DNA of 64,000 nucleotides from Uliginosibacterium sp. 31-16 (GCF_030730865.1 NZ_JAVALZ010000003.1:310001-374000), one strand, 5' to 3'; counted from the first letter of the stretch, positions 20,457 through 30,589 are shown. Notes: generated from the letters alone by a model not told the origin. Numbers and translations are program-made.

Positions 20457-20954
20457 ATGCGCAGGATTGCTGTTTTTTCGTTGTTTTTCTTGTTGGCAGT
20501 TCCGGTAAGCGCTTGGGCGCAGATGCGGATCGGTTTTGTGAATGCTGAGCGGGTAATGCGTGAATCTGCCCCTGCTGTGAGGGCGCTGAAGAAGCTTGAA
20601 AAAGAGTTCGAGCGACGCGAGCAAGAGTTGCAGCGAACGGGAAAGACCTTGCAGAGCATGCAGTCGTCTCTGGAGAAAACGAGTCCGTCTTTGCCAGAGC
20701 TTGAGCGCAAGGCCAAGGAGCGTGAATTTTCCGATATGAGCCGCGATTTCCAGCGTAAAGAGCGCGCCTTGCGTGAAGATTATGCGCAGCGTCAACATGA
20801 AGAATTGGCCGGTATCCAGGAGCAGGCTAACCGGGTAATCCAGCAGATTGCCGAAAGGGAAAAGTACGACCTGATCCTGCAGGAGGCTGTGTATGCAAAT
20901 CCGGGCATTGATATTACTGACAAGGTCATCAAGGCCTTAGTCGATATGAAGTGA
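20457..20954 (+). CDS. skp: periplasmic chaperone Skp/OmpH
   Basis: Holds unfolded outer-membrane proteins in the periplasm on their way to BamA. It has 165 residues with a signal peptide ending VSAWAQ, then MRIGFVNAERVM and a long charged coiled coil (about residues 45-125) that would form the tentacles of the trimer. TAGGAG lies 8 nt before the ATG. It sits 10 nt after bamA and 7 nt before lpxD. Confidence 0.95.
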   Translation: MRRIAVFSLFFLLAVPVSAWAQMRIGFVNAERVMRESAPAVRALKKLEKEFERREQELQRTGKTLQSMQSSLEKTSPSLPELERKAKEREFSDMSRDFQRKERALREDYAQRQHEELAGIQEQANRVIQQIAEREKYDLILQEAVYANPGIDITDKVIKALVDMK

Positions 20955-20961
20955 GCTAACA

Positions 20962-21990
20962 GTGTCTTTGAGTATTCGTGAGATCGTTGATCAACTTGGT
21001 GGGGAGCTGATTGGCAACGGGGATGTGGACATCAAGCAGATTGCGCCGCTCGATCGCGCCCTTCCTGAGGAGATCGGCTTTGTTGCCCATGCCAAATATC
21101 GTCAGGCTCTGGAAACAACCTCTGCAGGAGCCGTCATCATTCCGCCGTCACTGGCAGACGTGACGCACTTGCCGCGAATTGTTGTTCGTGATCCTTACCT
21201 GTATTTTGCGCAAGTAGCCCAATTGCTCAACCCGAGCAAGCTTTCGTACTGCGGAGTGCATGGCAGCGCTGTTGTTCTCTCCCCTCTGCCGTCCTCCGTT
21301 ACCGTAGCGCCTCTTGCGTTTGTGGGTGAACACTGCGTGATCGGCGAGGGGGTGGTGATCGGGCCCGGATGCGTGATTGAGTCGGGTTGCCATATCGGAG
21401 CAGGTACTATCCTGCATGCGAGAGTGACGCTCTACCCCGATTCGGCTGTGGGAGATCGTTGCGTGCTTCACACGGGTTGTGTTGTGGGCAGTGACGGGTT
21501 CGGTTTTGCCCCCAGACGTGACGGCAGTTGGGAGAAAATTCCGCAAATTGGTCGGGCCGTGATCGGCGACGATGTTGAGATTGGTGCCAACACCACGATT
21601 GATCGTGGGGCATTGAACGACACCGTGATCGAGAATGGCGTGAAGCTGGATAACCTCATCCAGATTGCCCATAACTGCCGCGTTGGTGAAAACTCCGCGA
21701 TGGCTGCATTTTCAGGAATGGCGGGCAGCTCCACATTGGGCAAACGTGTGCGTGTGGGTGGGCAGGCTGGCATCATGGGGCATATTGATGTGTGTGATGA
21801 TGTCGTTGTCTCGGCACGTTCATTCATCAGCAAATCGGTGAGTGAAAAAGGGATGTATACCTCTGTGATTGCTTCGCAGCCTCATCATGAATGGTTGCGC
21901 AATGCGGTGCACTTGAAGCATCTCGACGAGATGGCAGATAGAATCCGGGCGCTTGAGAAAAAATTGAAAGAACTGGAGAGTAAAGCGTGA
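20962..21990 (+). CDS. lpxD: UDP-3-O-acylglucosamine N-acyltransferase
   Basis: Third step of lipid A synthesis: adds the N-linked hydroxyacyl chain. It has 342 residues from a GTG start. An N-terminal substrate-binding domain is followed by left-handed beta-helix hexapeptide repeats ([17 protein letters not shown]...). The catalytic His region reads [16 protein letters not shown]. It overlaps fabZ by 4 nt. Confidence 0.97.
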   Translation: MSLSIREIVDQLGGELIGNGDVDIKQIAPLDRALPEEIGFVAHAKYRQALETTSAGAVIIPPSLADVTHLPRIVVRDPYLYFAQVAQLLNPSKLSYCGVHGSAVVLSPLPSSVTVAPLAFVGEHCVIGEGVVIGPGCVIESGCHIGAGTILHARVTLYPDSAVGDRCVLHTGCVVGSDGFGFAPRRDGSWEKIPQIGRAVIGDDVEIGANTTIDRGALNDTVIENGVKLDNLIQIAHNCRVGENSAMAAFSGMAGSSTLGKRVRVGGQAGIMGHIDVCDDVVVSARSFISKSVSEKGMYTSVIASQPHHEWLRNAVHLKHLDEMADRIRALEKKLKELESKA

Positions 21991-22433
21991 GTGGGATGGA
22001 TATTCATGAGGTCATGAAGTACCTGCCGCACCGTTACCCGTTTCTACTGGTCGATCGCGTGCTGGAAATGACCTTGGGTGAGCGGATCGTTGCAATCAAG
22101 AATGTCACGATCAACGAGCCGTTTTTTGTCGGCCATTTTCCGCATTCTCCCGTCATGCCTGGCGTCCTGATTATTGAAGCGATGGCGCAGGCGGCCGCGC
22201 TGCTGTCTTTCAGGACACGCGGAGCCATGCCGGACGAGAACACCATTCTGTATTTTGCGGGCATCGATAATGTTCGCTTCAAGCGTCCGGTGCTGCCGGG
22301 CGACACCCTGACATTCGACATGCAGCTTGTGCGCGAGATGAGGGGCGTCTGGAAATATACCGGGGTCGCCCGTGTTGGTGACGAAGTGGCCGCCCAGGCC
22401 GATCTGATGTGTGCCGTCAAGCAAATCGCATGA
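21987..22433 (+). CDS. fabZ: 3-hydroxyacyl-ACP dehydratase FabZ
   Basis: Dehydrates 3-hydroxyacyl-ACP in fatty acid elongation and competes with LpxA/LpxD for the same substrate. It has 148 residues with a hot-dog fold. The catalytic His is in [20 protein letters not shown], with the conserved Glu in the same segment. The N-terminus reads [18 protein letters not shown] was chosen because GGAG lies 8 nt upstream; an ATG three codons later is possible. It overlaps both neighbours by 4 nt. Confidence 0.97.
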   Translation: MSGMDIHEVMKYLPHRYPFLLVDRVLEMTLGERIVAIKNVTINEPFFVGHFPHSPVMPGVLIIEAMAQAAALLSFRTRGAMPDENTILYFAGIDNVRFKRPVLPGDTLTFDMQLVREMRGVWKYTGVARVGDEVAAQADLMCAVKQIA

Positions 22434-23200
22434 TCCATCCTGCAGCCATCATTCATCCGGGCGCCAAGATCGCTGCGGATGTCGAAATCGGTCCATTCTG
22501 CGTAATCGGCGAGCATGTCGAAATCGGGGAAGGCACCGTTGTTGCCTCACATTGCGTAATCAAGGGGCACACCCGGATCGGGCGTGAGAACCGGATTTTC
22601 CAGTTTGCGTCGATCGGTGAAGTCCCGCAGGACAAAAAATATGCTGGAGAGCCTACGCGGCTTGAAATCGGTGATCGCAATACCATTCGCGAGTACTGCA
22701 ATTTCAATATCGGCACAGCTCAAGATGCAGGCGTGACGCGCATTGGCAATGACAACTGGTTCATGGCCAGCGTGCACATCGGGCACGATTGCCAGGTGGG
22801 TAACAACACCATCATGGCCAATAACGTTACGCTTGGCGGGCACATCCACGTTGGCGATTTCGCAATTCTTGGTGGTATGGCCGCTTTCCACCAATTCTGC
22901 ATCATCGGTGCGCACTGCATGGTCGGTGGCGGATCGATTGTTACGCAGGATATTCCGCCTTACCTGATCTGCAATGGCAACCCCTGCACGCCTCATGGAA
23001 TCAACAGCGAAGGCCTGAAGCGTCGCGGTTTTTCGTCTGAAGCGATCATGGCGATCAAACGGGCTTACAAGGCTATCTATCGCCAGAACCTTACGCTGGA
23101 TGAAGCCAAAGCTGCGATCAAGGAAGCGCTGGCCGTGACGCCCGAACTCCAGTTGTTCCTCGATTTCTTCGCGGCGTCCAAGCGCGGCATCATTCGCTGA
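22430..23200 (+). CDS. lpxA: acyl-ACP--UDP-N-acetylglucosamine O-acyltransferase
   Basis: First step of lipid A synthesis. It has 256 residues, the family length. It begins [14 protein letters not shown] and is built of hexapeptide repeats. The catalytic His segment is [14 protein letters not shown], and [13 protein letters not shown] and [13 protein letters not shown] follow. The ATG overlaps the fabZ stop. A longer upstream start inside fabZ is unsupported. Confidence 0.97.
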   Translation: MIHPAAIIHPGAKIAADVEIGPFCVIGEHVEIGEGTVVASHCVIKGHTRIGRENRIFQFASIGEVPQDKKYAGEPTRLEIGDRNTIREYCNFNIGTAQDAGVTRIGNDNWFMASVHIGHDCQVGNNTIMANNVTLGGHIHVGDFAILGGMAAFHQFCIIGAHCMVGGGSIVTQDIPPYLICNGNPCTPHGINSEGLKRRGFSSEAIMAIKRAYKAIYRQNLTLDEAKAAIKEALAVTPELQLFLDFFAASKRGIIR

Positions 23201-23210
23201 GGGGGCGGTC

Positions 23211-24350
23211 ATGCGTATTGCCATAGTGGCGGGGGAGCCCTCTGGCGATTTGTTGGCAGCACATCTGATCCGGGCTTTGCGTGAGAGATTTCCGACCGCC
23301 ACGTTTGTCGGAATCGGTGGCCCGAGAATGCAGGCGGAAGGGTTTGAGGCTTGGTGGCCTTGCGAGACCCTTTCTGTCATGGGGTATGTTGACGCCATCA
23401 AACGGCTGCCTGAATTGTTGCGTGTGCGGCGAGGTCTGCTTCGGAGGCTGAAAGCCTGTCCTCCGGATGTATTCATTGGCGTTGATGCTCCTGACTTCAA
23501 TCTGGGCGTGGAGACTCGTCTTCGCCGTGCCGGAATTCGCACCATGCATTATGTCAGCCCGTCGATCTGGGCGTGGCGTGGTGGGCGAGTCCACAAGATC
23601 GGACGGGCCGCCGAGCACATTCTCTGCCTGTTTCCGTTTGAACCCGAGATTTACGCCAGGCATGGCATTCCGGCGAGTTTTGTCGGCCATCCTCTGGCGG
23701 ATGTATTTCCTGTCGAGTCACAGACCGTCAGCGCGCGCGAAACCTTGCAAATTGAGGAGGACGCCCAGGTCGTGGCCATCCTTCCTGGCAGTCGGGAAGG
23801 CGAAGTTGGCAGGCTGGCAGCTACTTACGTCGAAACCATCAAGCAACTGGCCGAACAACGTCCGGGTGTGCAGTTTCTGGTGCCGCTGATCACGCGGCAG
23901 ACCCGCTCGCTCTTTGAGCAAGCCTTGTATCTGGCTGGCGCGCAGAATCTGCCGGTACGCTTGCTTTTTGGTCATGCACATGAAGCCATGGCTGCTGCAG
24001 ACGTAGTGCTGGTTGCCAGTGGTACGGCGACACTCGAAGCTGCATTGCTCAAGCGCCCGATGGTGATCGCCTACAAGGTGGGCAAGCTGACCTACCGGAT
24101 GGCGAAATGGCTGACTTATCTGCCGTGGGTCGGACTGCCGAATATTCTGGCCCGGGAATTTCTGGTGCCTGAGCTGATTCAGCAGGATGCGACGCCGGAG
24201 AAGCTGTCTGCCGCATTGATCAAATGGCTCGATGACAAGGATGCCCGCGAGCAGGTTGTGGCTCGTTTCGAGCAGATGCATCTGAGTCTGCGCCAGAACA
24301 ATGCCGAGAAAGCGGCCGACGCTGTGGCCGCCATTCTGGGGCAGGCATGA
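23211..24350 (+). CDS. lpxB: lipid-A-disaccharide synthase
   Basis: Family GT19 enzyme that joins UDP-diacylglucosamine and lipid X in lipid A assembly, at the inner membrane. It has 379 residues. Signatures are [40 protein letters not shown] and LPGSREGEV. The ribosome site GAGGGGG lies just before the ATG. It overlaps rnhB by 4 nt. Confidence 0.97.
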   Translation: MRIAIVAGEPSGDLLAAHLIRALRERFPTATFVGIGGPRMQAEGFEAWWPCETLSVMGYVDAIKRLPELLRVRRGLLRRLKACPPDVFIGVDAPDFNLGVETRLRRAGIRTMHYVSPSIWAWRGGRVHKIGRAAEHILCLFPFEPEIYARHGIPASFVGHPLADVFPVESQTVSARETLQIEEDAQVVAILPGSREGEVGRLAATYVETIKQLAEQRPGVQFLVPLITRQTRSLFEQALYLAGAQNLPVRLLFGHAHEAMAAADVVLVASGTATLEAALLKRPMVIAYKVGKLTYRMAKWLTYLPWVGLPNILAREFLVPELIQQDATPEKLSAALIKWLDDKDAREQVVARFEQMHLSLRQNNAEKAADAVAAILGQA

Positions 24351-24949
24351 GCACCGCCCAGCCCATGGTCTGCGGTGTGGATGAGGCCGGGCGTGGCCCG
24401 CTCTGCGGTGCAGTCGTTGCAGCAGCGGTGATTCTGGATCCGGCGCATCCGATAGCCGGGCTCGCCGACTCCAAGAAACTGAGTGCTGCGACGCGTGATC
24501 GACTGGCTGTCGAGATCAAGGCACATGCACTGGCCTGGACGGTTGCCGAGGCGAGTGTGGAGGAAATTGACCGTCTCAACATCCTGCACGCCACGATGCT
24601 GGCAATGCGTCGTGCTGTTGAGGCTTTGAAGATCAAGCCGGGCGAAGTGCTGATCGATGGCAATCGGGTCCCGACTGGTTTGCTGCTGCCTGCCCGAGCC
24701 ATCGTCAAGGGCGATGCACTGGAGCCCGCCATTTCTGCTGCTTCGATACTTGCCAAGACACATCGCGACGCACAGCTGCTCGAAATGGATAAACGCTATC
24801 CCGAGTATGGTTTTGCCGGGCACAAAGGCTACCCGACTGCTGCACATCTTCGGGCACTGGCACTGCACGGGGTAACGCCGGAGCATCGGCGCAGCTTCGG
24901 GCCTGTCGCGAGCCTGCTGGCGCAGGCATCGCTGTTTGGTGATGACTGA
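24347..24949 (+). CDS. rnhB: ribonuclease HII
   Basis: Cuts the RNA strand of RNA-DNA hybrids and single ribonucleotides in DNA. It has 200 residues. Catalytic acidic residues lie in [20 protein letters not shown] and [20 protein letters not shown] and [14 protein letters not shown] are family-conserved. Its position after lpxB is conserved in proteobacteria. Confidence 0.97.
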   Translation: MSTAQPMVCGVDEAGRGPLCGAVVAAAVILDPAHPIAGLADSKKLSAATRDRLAVEIKAHALAWTVAEASVEEIDRLNILHATMLAMRRAVEALKIKPGEVLIDGNRVPTGLLLPARAIVKGDALEPAISAASILAKTHRDAQLLEMDKRYPEYGFAGHKGYPTAAHLRALALHGVTPEHRRSFGPVASLLAQASLFGDD

Positions 24950-25748
24950 GATGAAATATATATCCTCGCGTGACAATCCCGGCTTCAAGCGGCTGCGGGC
25001 CTTGGTGGATGAGGCCAAGTCCCGTCGCGAGGAGCGTGCCAGCATCATTGATGGCGAACATCTGCTGCATGCGGCGCTGGATGCTGACTGGCCGATTCGC
25101 CAACTGGTGCTGCGCGAAGACGTTGTGGCCTCGGTTGCCGTGGGGGGCATTCTGCAGCGTCTCAAAGCCAGCAATACCGAAGTTGTGACCATGGCTCCGG
25201 GTTTGTTCAATGCGCTGAGCCCCGTGGTGACCCCAACTGGCATGCTGGCGGAAATTCCCTTGCCGGATACTGTCTCTTCAGGGGATGACTGGGCAGGAGA
25301 CGTTCTCGCGCTGGCGGGCGTGCAGGATGCCGGTAATCTTGGCAGCCTGCTGCGTACGGCTGTCGCGTCCGGGATAAAACGCGTCTGGCTGGATCCTCAG
25401 ACCACCCAGGCTTGGTCGCCCAAGGCACTGCGTGCCGGCATGGGGGCGCAGTTCTGTCTTGCAATAGAAGAAGGGTGTGAGCTCAGGCAGAAGCTGGGCG
25501 CTTGCCGGCAGCAGATTCTGGTCACCAGCCTTGCCGCTGATTCCATCTCGCTGTATGCACTGGATTTGCTGCAGTCCAACGTCTGGGTCTTCGGCTCGGA
25601 GGGGCAGGGCGTGCCTGCGGAACTCCAGGCACTGGCACAGCGGCGTGTGCGCATTCCCATGCCGGGGCAGATCGAATCGCTGAATGTGGGGGCTGCGGCA
25701 GCTGTCTGTTTGTTTGAGCAGGTACGGCAACGCGAAATACCCTACTGA
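24942..25748 (+). CDS. SpoU/TrmH-family RNA 2'-O-methyltransferase
   Basis: Methylates a ribose in rRNA or tRNA using S-adenosylmethionine, with a SPOUT knot fold. It has about 268 residues. An N-terminal substrate-binding domain is followed by the three SPOUT motifs: [30 protein letters not shown] and [19 protein letters not shown]. Starts at 24942 and 24951 are both possible. The first overlaps rnhB by 8 nt. It is the last gene of the superoperon. The exact target nucleotide cannot be named from sequence. Confidence 0.92.
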   Translation: MTEMKYISSRDNPGFKRLRALVDEAKSRREERASIIDGEHLLHAALDADWPIRQLVLREDVVASVAVGGILQRLKASNTEVVTMAPGLFNALSPVVTPTGMLAEIPLPDTVSSGDDWAGDVLALAGVQDAGNLGSLLRTAVASGIKRVWLDPQTTQAWSPKALRAGMGAQFCLAIEEGCELRQKLGACRQQILVTSLAADSISLYALDLLQSNVWVFGSEGQGVPAELQALAQRRVRIPMPGQIESLNVGAAAAVCLFEQVRQREIPY

Positions 25749-25765
25749 CGGCAGTGCCTGTGAGT

Positions 25766-25781
25766 CCATGCTTTTGCATGG
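25766..25781. terminator. weak hairpin after the superoperon
   Basis: CCATGC-TTTT-GCATGG is a six-pair stem 17 nt after the methyltransferase stop. It lacks a T-tract, so it is at best a weak terminator. Confidence 0.3.
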
Positions 25782-25871
25782 GTCAACAACTAGTGAGAAG
25801 GGATGTGGTGCAATGCCGCACCTTCCGGCCCGAATCCCGGGGCTGGAGTGAATTTCTCCGGAGTCCGCTGC

Positions 25872-26648
25872 ATGATTGATCGTCCCCTCGTTGAAAAATC
25901 CGCGGCCAGTGGCCAGCGCAAAATGACCCTGCTGGAACGCGACCCGTCGCGTTACCTGATGCGCTCAGTTCTGGCGGGCATGTATCTGTCCATCGTGGTT
26001 TTCGTGTTCTGGTCCTTGTCGCACAATCTGCATGAGTCGCCATTTGGAAAAGTCATCGCTTCGGCCTTTTTCGGGGTAGGTCTGTCGATCATCGTATTTA
26101 CCAATGCCGAGCTGTTTACCAGCAACAACATGTACCTGGCGGTTTCCACGGCCGAGGGCCACACGACCTGGACGCAAAGCACGGTGCTGTGGACAGTCTG
26201 CTATGCCGGTAATCTGGTTGGTGCGCTGATCGTCGCGGGCCTTCTCTATGCAGCAGGAACGCTGGCTGAGCTGCCGCTGGATCACGCTCTGTATTCCGGT
26301 GCTGCACACAAGGTACATCAGGGGGCCTTGGCCATATTCGTCAAAGGCATCCTTGCCAACTGGATCGTCTGCCTGGCGGTGCGTCTGGCGCTGACGATGA
26401 AGGAAGACATCGCCAAGATCGCGATCATGATCTGCGTGGTTTTCATCTTCCTGTACCTGAGCTTCGAGCACTCGATTGCCAACATGGGCCTTTTCTCGAT
26501 GTCCCTGCTCGGCAATGGCAGCATCACCATCCGGGACGCCTTGTACAACCTCGTGTTCAGTACGGCAGGCAACATCGTTGGTGGTGCCCTGTTCGTCGGC
26601 ATCCCTTTCCGCTACATCAATCCGGTCGAGCAGCGCCCGGGCGCCTGA
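25872..26648 (+). CDS. formate/nitrite transporter (FocA/NirC family)
   Basis: Pentameric inner-membrane channel for small monovalent anions. It has about 258 residues with six hydrophobic segments. Family features are VFTNAELFTSNNMY, the AGNLVGALIVAGLLY segment, KGILANWIVCLAVRLA and FEHSIANMGLFSMSLL. Start chosen at MIDRPLVEK, with CGGAG 8 nt upstream. No pfl or nirBD genes are adjacent, so the physiological anion is open. Confidence 0.93.
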   Translation: MIDRPLVEKSAASGQRKMTLLERDPSRYLMRSVLAGMYLSIVVFVFWSLSHNLHESPFGKVIASAFFGVGLSIIVFTNAELFTSNNMYLAVSTAEGHTTWTQSTVLWTVCYAGNLVGALIVAGLLYAAGTLAELPLDHALYSGAAHKVHQGALAIFVKGILANWIVCLAVRLALTMKEDIAKIAIMICVVFIFLYLSFEHSIANMGLFSMSLLGNGSITIRDALYNLVFSTAGNIVGGALFVGIPFRYINPVEQRPGA

Positions 26649-26664
26649 TTCGCCCTGTCTCAAA

Positions 26665-26732
26665 CCCCGCTCTTGGCTGAAGGAGCGGGGGTGAGAAAAA
26701 TTCAGGGCTGGCTGCGTATGGCAGCCAGCCCT
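26665..26732. terminator. double hairpin after the formate/nitrite channel gene
   Basis: CCCCGCTC pairs with GAGCGGGG (26665-26690). It is followed by a 12-pair perfect stem AGGGCTGGCTGC / GCAGCCAGCCCT (26704-26732). Only short T-tracts follow. Confidence 0.5.
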
Positions 26733-26804
26733 AAAGTTTCCCGATTTCCCGCCGAGAATTCCTCTATCGCCGCCGTTACCCCGACAGCAGGATGGAGGAT
26801 TGAA

Positions 26805-27329
26805 GTGAGCCGAGGCAGTGTCTACGGGATCAGCCGTGTTGATAACGAAGTCAGTCGTACCCACGGCTGGCTCGTGACCGTTCAGCGGCGCGGCGTGATC
26901 TTCCGCAAGCATTTCAGTGATGGCGTGCACGGCGGCAAGCAGAAGTCTTTCCTTGCAGCCAAGTCCTTCCGGGACGAAGTCATCGCCAAATATCCACCGT
27001 TTTCCATGCGCGAGTACTCCAACATCGTCAAGAAGAACAACCGTTCTGGCGTTGTCGGTGTATGCCGGTATTGCGCGTCAGAAACCCGCGACCTGCCCGA
27101 GGAAAAGCAGCGCTGGTTCTGGGTCGCATCCTGGCCATTGCCTGACGGGCGGCGCAAGAGGGTGAAATTCTCCGTCAAGAAGTACGGCGAAGAAGGAGCC
27201 TTCAAGATGGCGCTCAAAGCACGCAAGGATGCACTCAAGTCACTTGATGGCGAATTCGATCCGGGCGCGGTACGCCGCAAGCCAGCGCGTCGTCGCAAGG
27301 TGGCCGAAGGCAGCGTCGTCAGCCCCTGA
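26805..27329 (+). CDS. AP2-domain protein, probable DNA-binding
   Basis: A 174-residue basic protein of unknown role. The central segment FSMREYSNIVKKNNRSGVVG followed by VCRY...RWFWVASWPLPDGRRKRVKFSVKKYGEEGAFKMAL is laid out like a bacterial AP2/ERF DNA-binding domain: N-R-S-G-V-x-G-V, then a Trp-rich strand, then F-S-V-x-K-Y-G-x-x-x-A-F-x-x-A. The C-terminus is Arg/Lys-rich. The GTG start has GGAGG 7 nt upstream; longer upstream frames run through the terminator hairpins. AP2 domains in bacteria are usually attached to HNH homing endonucleases or phage genes. Here the domain stands alone. A terminator follows. Confidence 0.75.
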   Translation: MSRGSVYGISRVDNEVSRTHGWLVTVQRRGVIFRKHFSDGVHGGKQKSFLAAKSFRDEVIAKYPPFSMREYSNIVKKNNRSGVVGVCRYCASETRDLPEEKQRWFWVASWPLPDGRRKRVKFSVKKYGEEGAFKMALKARKDALKSLDGEFDPGAVRRKPARRRKVAEGSVVSP

Positions 27330-27349
27330 GCGCTCCGGGAAACTGCCAC

Positions 27350-27381
27350 AAGCCCGCCGGCTCATGCTGCGCGGGCTTTTT
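27350..27381 (+). terminator. rho-independent terminator after the AP2 gene
   Basis: AAGCCCGC (27350-27357) pairs with GCGGGCTT (27371-27378) and runs into TTTTT. Confidence 0.8.
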
Positions 27382-27429
27382 CCTGTCTACCGGCTACACT
27401 GGCGGCTGTCCATTTCTCCGTTGTCTGCC

Positions 27430-28182
27430 ATGAATGATGACCAGCTCCTGCGTTATTCCCGCCATATCCTGCTGCCCGAAATCGGCGTGGAGGGTCAGGA
27501 GGCGATTGCTGCCAGCAAGGTGATGGTTGTCGGTGCCGGCGGTCTGGGCTCGCCCGCCTCAATGTATCTGGCCGCTGCCGGCGTCGGCGAAATCGTGCTG
27601 TGTGATGGCGATACCGTCGATCTGACCAATCTGCAGCGCCAGATCCTGCATTCACTCGAAACCGTGGGGCACAACAAGGCGGCATCGGGGCAGGTGACGC
27701 TGGCACGGGTCAATCCGCTTGCCCGGGTAAGGGCGGTTGAGCAGCGTCTGAGCGGCGAAGAACTGGCTGCTTTGGTTGCTGACGTCGATCTGGTGCTGGA
27801 CTGCACCGACAACTTCGCTACGCGCCACGCCATCAATCGCGCCTGTTTCCTGCATCACAAACCGCTGGTTTCAGGGGCTGCCGTGCGGTTTGACGGGCAG
27901 GTTTCGGTTTTTGACCTGCGCCATGTCGAAAAACCCTGCTATCACTGTCTGTTCCCGGAAGGCGAGGACGTCGCCGAGATGCGTTGTGCCGTCACGGGTA
28001 TCTTCGCTCCACTCACCGGCATCATCGGAGCCATGCAGGCGGCGGAGGCGCTCAAGCTCATTGCCGGTTGCGGTGAAGTGCTGGCCGGGCGCCTGCTGAT
28101 TCTGGATGGTCTGGCAATGCGTTGGCGCGAGATGCGCTATGGTCGCGATCCGCATTGCGCGGTGTGTGGCACACCACACTAG
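27430..28182 (+). CDS. moeB: HesA/MoeB/ThiF-family adenylyltransferase
   Basis: Activates a ubiquitin-like sulfur carrier (MoaD or ThiS) by C-terminal adenylation, for molybdopterin or thiazole synthesis. It has 250 residues. The ATP site is VVGAGGLGSPASMYLAAAGVG and the Arg finger is in LTNLQRQILH. A conserved Cys is in MRCAVTGIFAPLTG, and paired CxxC zinc ligands are CYHC and CAVC. The start at MNDDQLLRYSRHILLPEIG is the family start; an earlier in-frame start crosses the terminator. MoeB and ThiF cannot be told apart without carrier genes nearby. Confidence 0.9.
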   Translation: MNDDQLLRYSRHILLPEIGVEGQEAIAASKVMVVGAGGLGSPASMYLAAAGVGEIVLCDGDTVDLTNLQRQILHSLETVGHNKAASGQVTLARVNPLARVRAVEQRLSGEELAALVADVDLVLDCTDNFATRHAINRACFLHHKPLVSGAAVRFDGQVSVFDLRHVEKPCYHCLFPEGEDVAEMRCAVTGIFAPLTGIIGAMQAAEALKLIAGCGEVLAGRLLILDGLAMRWREMRYGRDPHCAVCGTPH

Positions 28183-28300
28183 GATTGCTGGAAAGCCGCT
28201 TGTGGCAAGGCTCTTCGGGCAGGGTGCCGGCTCATTCAGGCGGAAAGCCCCTATCCCGCATGCCTACCCGAAGATCGCCGTCCGGCGCGGGTTTTCGGGC
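28183..28300. repeat. degenerate copies of the intergenic hairpin repeat, copy 2
   Basis: GAAAGCCGCTTGTGGCAAGG with a following CTCTTC (28191-28215) resembles the 4738 and 45138 copies but is degenerate. Further GC-rich inverted segments fill the space to the ribD end. It lies between convergent moeB and ribD. Confidence 0.5.
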
Positions 28301-28308
28301 TATCTGTC

Positions 28309-29400
28309 TCAGATGTTGTGGAATTGCGCCAAGATGCGCAGATCGCTGCCCACCGGGCTGACATTCAGGATGTGCAACTGCTGGCGCTGCGCCAGACTGT
28401 CCAGATCGGGCAAAGCGAACATGCCGCGTGCGGCATTGCCCAGCAGGCTGGGCGCCAGATAGAGCAGCAGGGCATCGGCACAGCCGGCTCTGATCAAGGC
28501 TCCGTTGAGCTGTGGACCGGTTTCTGTGAGGACTTCATTGATGCCGCGATGGCCCAGTTCGACCATCAGGCGCGGCAGGTCCACGCCGTCCGGGCCGGGC
28601 AGGCTGACCACCTCCGCTCCCAGCGTCTGATAGGGCGCAAAGCGCGTAATGTCCGTAATGGCCGTCGCAATCAATGCATGTCCGTCGGCCAGCACGGAGG
28701 CCTCCAGCGGGGTGCGCAACTGGCTGTCGACGATCACGCGTAAGGGCTGGCGGGCGCCCGGGATCCCACGCACCGTCAGGCGTGGATTGTCGGCCAGCAC
28801 CGTCCCGATGCCGCTCAGGATGGCGCAGGAGCGGGCGCGCCAGTGCTGGGCATCGGCACGGGCTTCGGCGCAGGTGATCCATTGGCTCACTCCGTTGGCC
28901 AGTGCGGTGCGTCCATCCAGTGAGGCGGCTGATTTGATGCGCAGCCAGGGCCGGCCGCGCTCCATGCGCGAGATGAAACCCTCATTGAGGCTGCGTGCCC
29001 GTGCTTCAAGGATGCCGCTGACGACTTCAATGCCGGCTTCGCGCAGACGCGCAAGGCCGCGCCCGGCAACCAGCGGGTTGGGGTCCTGCATGGCACAGAC
29101 CACGCGCCGGACGCCTGCCTTGATCAGCGCATCACAGCAGGGCGGAGTGCGGCCGAAGTGCGAACAGGGTTCCAGCGTGACATAGGCTGTGGCTCCCTGC
29201 GCCAGCGGGCCTGCAGCGCGCAGGGCGTGAACTTCTGCGTGCGGCTCACCGGCACGTTCATGCCAGCCTTCGGCGACAGGCTTTTCATCCCGCACGATCA
29301 CACAACCGACGCGCGGGTTGGGCATGGTCGTGTACATACCGCGCTCGGCGAGCGTCAGGGCCTGAGCCATGTGCGTTTCGTCGAAAGGGTAGAACATCAT
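28309..29400 (-). CDS. ribD: bifunctional riboflavin deaminase/reductase RibD
   Basis: Converts the GTP-derived pyrimidine to 5-amino-6-ribitylamino-uracil phosphate in riboflavin synthesis. It has 363 residues. The N-terminal zinc deaminase has GEPHAEVHAL and EPCSHFGRTPPC. The C-terminal reductase begins near residue 150 with PWLRIKSAASLDGRTALANG and has a DSQLRTP strand. It overlaps nrdR by 3-4 nt, a conserved pairing. Confidence 0.97.
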   Translation of the reverse strand: MMFYPFDETHMAQALTLAERGMYTTMPNPRVGCVIVRDEKPVAEGWHERAGEPHAEVHALRAAGPLAQGATAYVTLEPCSHFGRTPPCCDALIKAGVRRVVCAMQDPNPLVAGRGLARLREAGIEVVSGILEARARSLNEGFISRMERGRPWLRIKSAASLDGRTALANGVSQWITCAEARADAQHWRARSCAILSGIGTVLADNPRLTVRGIPGARQPLRVIVDSQLRTPLEASVLADGHALIATAITDITRFAPYQTLGAEVVSLPGPDGVDLPRLMVELGHRGINEVLTETGPQLNGALIRAGCADALLLYLAPSLLGNAARGMFALPDLDSLAQRQQLHILNVSPVGSDLRILAQFHNI

Positions 29401-29879
29401 CAGACCTTGCTGCGGGTTTTTGCGCGTGGATGAGGGCTGACTTCGCGGATGGCTTCGGAAAACTCCTCGGCATCCTCGAAGTTGCGATAAACCGAGGCAA
29501 AACGGATATAGGCCACCTTGTCGAGTTTTTTCAGCTCGCGCATGACCAGCTCGCCAAGCTTTTCGCTGGGGATTTCACGCTCGCCGAGTGACAACAGCTT
29601 GCCTTCGATGCGGTCCAGTGCGGCTTCCACGCTTTCTACGGTGACCGGGCGCTTGCGCAACGCGAGCCGCATGCTGCCAAGGAGTTTCTCGCGTTCATAT
29701 TCGGCGCGACTGCCGTTCTTCTTCACGATCAGCGGCATCTTCAGTTCGATGCGTTCGTAAGTCGTGAAGCGTTTGTCGCAGTCATTGCAGCGGCGGCGGC
29801 GGCGGATCAGATCCCCTTCGTCGTTTTCACGCGTGTCAGTGACCTGGGTGGATTCGGCATTGCAAAAAGGACATTTCAT
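29400..29879 (-). CDS. nrdR: transcriptional repressor NrdR
   Basis: Zinc and ATP/dATP-binding repressor of ribonucleotide reductase genes. It has 159 residues. Zinc-ribbon cysteines are in [13 protein letters not shown] and [14 protein letters not shown], and an ATP-cone follows ([19 protein letters not shown]). It is in an operon with ribD. Confidence 0.97.
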   Translation of the reverse strand: MKCPFCNAESTQVTDTRENDEGDLIRRRRRCNDCDKRFTTYERIELKMPLIVKKNGSRAEYEREKLLGSMRLALRKRPVTVESVEAALDRIEGKLLSLGEREIPSEKLGELVMRELKKLDKVAYIRFASVYRNFEDAEEFSEAIREVSPHPRAKTRSKV

Positions 29880-29914
29880 GATGGCTCTATCATATTTGCA
29901 ATATCGAAACAGGT

Positions 29915-30529
29915 TTAATTATGTACCAAAAGGACTCTGTTGATTTTAACGCCTTGCGTAGCAGCCCCTTTGATTGCCAACACACGAGAAAAATAAGTGG
30001 CATCACCAGCAAAAGACTTGTCAGGAAAACCTGCAGTTTGCGCCAGCTCGCGTTTAATGACTGCCGCGCCCATGTCAATATTGCTGTGTGAATAGTCTGT
30101 CTTGAAATACGAGTACGAAGGAGCATCCCGCCCCCCTGGGTTGTGATGGCTGTGCACCATGTCATACATCACAACATCAACATCGCCTTGCTCGATTACC
30201 CCCAGGATGAATTCGAGGAATTTCGGAACATAGTAGTTGTCTGCGTTTGTGATCAGAATGTAATCACCTGTTACATCACGTAAACCGATCTCCCTCAAAG
30301 AGTGCCCGTAATCGTTATAGCGCCGCTCCGACGATGAAAACGAAATCTGCTCTGGGGCCTGCCGGCAGAAATCTTGCATGATCTGTTCGAATTCTTGATT
30401 TGGGCCATCATGAATGACATGAAGTTTCCAGTTGTCACGGGTCTGGTTCAAAATCGATTGAACAAAAACCTTGAGCTCCCCGAAGCGCTCGAATGCGACA
30501 GCAACTATTTCAATGCAGCAGGAATTCAT
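29915..30529 (-). CDS. family 2 glycosyltransferase
   Basis: Transfers a sugar from a nucleotide donor; acceptor unknown. It has 204 residues. The GT-A fold features are [20 protein letters not shown] at the start, HDGPN, and [19 protein letters not shown] with an N-A-D variant of the DxD motif. No membrane segment is present. Codon use and base composition are clearly more AT-rich than in the flanking nrdR and glyA genes, which suggests recent gain. It stands alone, with no other polysaccharide genes nearby. No convincing ribosome site is seen. Confidence 0.82.
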   Translation of the reverse strand: MNSCCIEIVAVAFERFGELKVFVQSILNQTRDNWKLHVIHDGPNQEFEQIMQDFCRQAPEQISFSSSERRYNDYGHSLREIGLRDVTGDYILITNADNYYVPKFLEFILGVIEQGDVDVVMYDMVHSHHNPGGRDAPSYSYFKTDYSHSNIDMGAAVIKRELAQTAGFPDKSFAGDATYFSRVLAIKGAATQGVKINRVLLVHN

Positions 30530-30560
30530 GGTGCGGGTTATTGCAGCAATGGAATGAAGC

Positions 30561-30580
30561 GAGGGGGCAAAAGCCCCCTC
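30561..30580 (-). terminator. hairpin after glyA
   Basis: GAGGGGGC pairs with GCCCCCTC across a 4-nt A/T loop, 10 nt beyond the glyA stop. There is no T-tract after it on the minus strand, so its strength is uncertain. Confidence 0.5.
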
Positions 30581-30589
30581 TAAGGTTGA

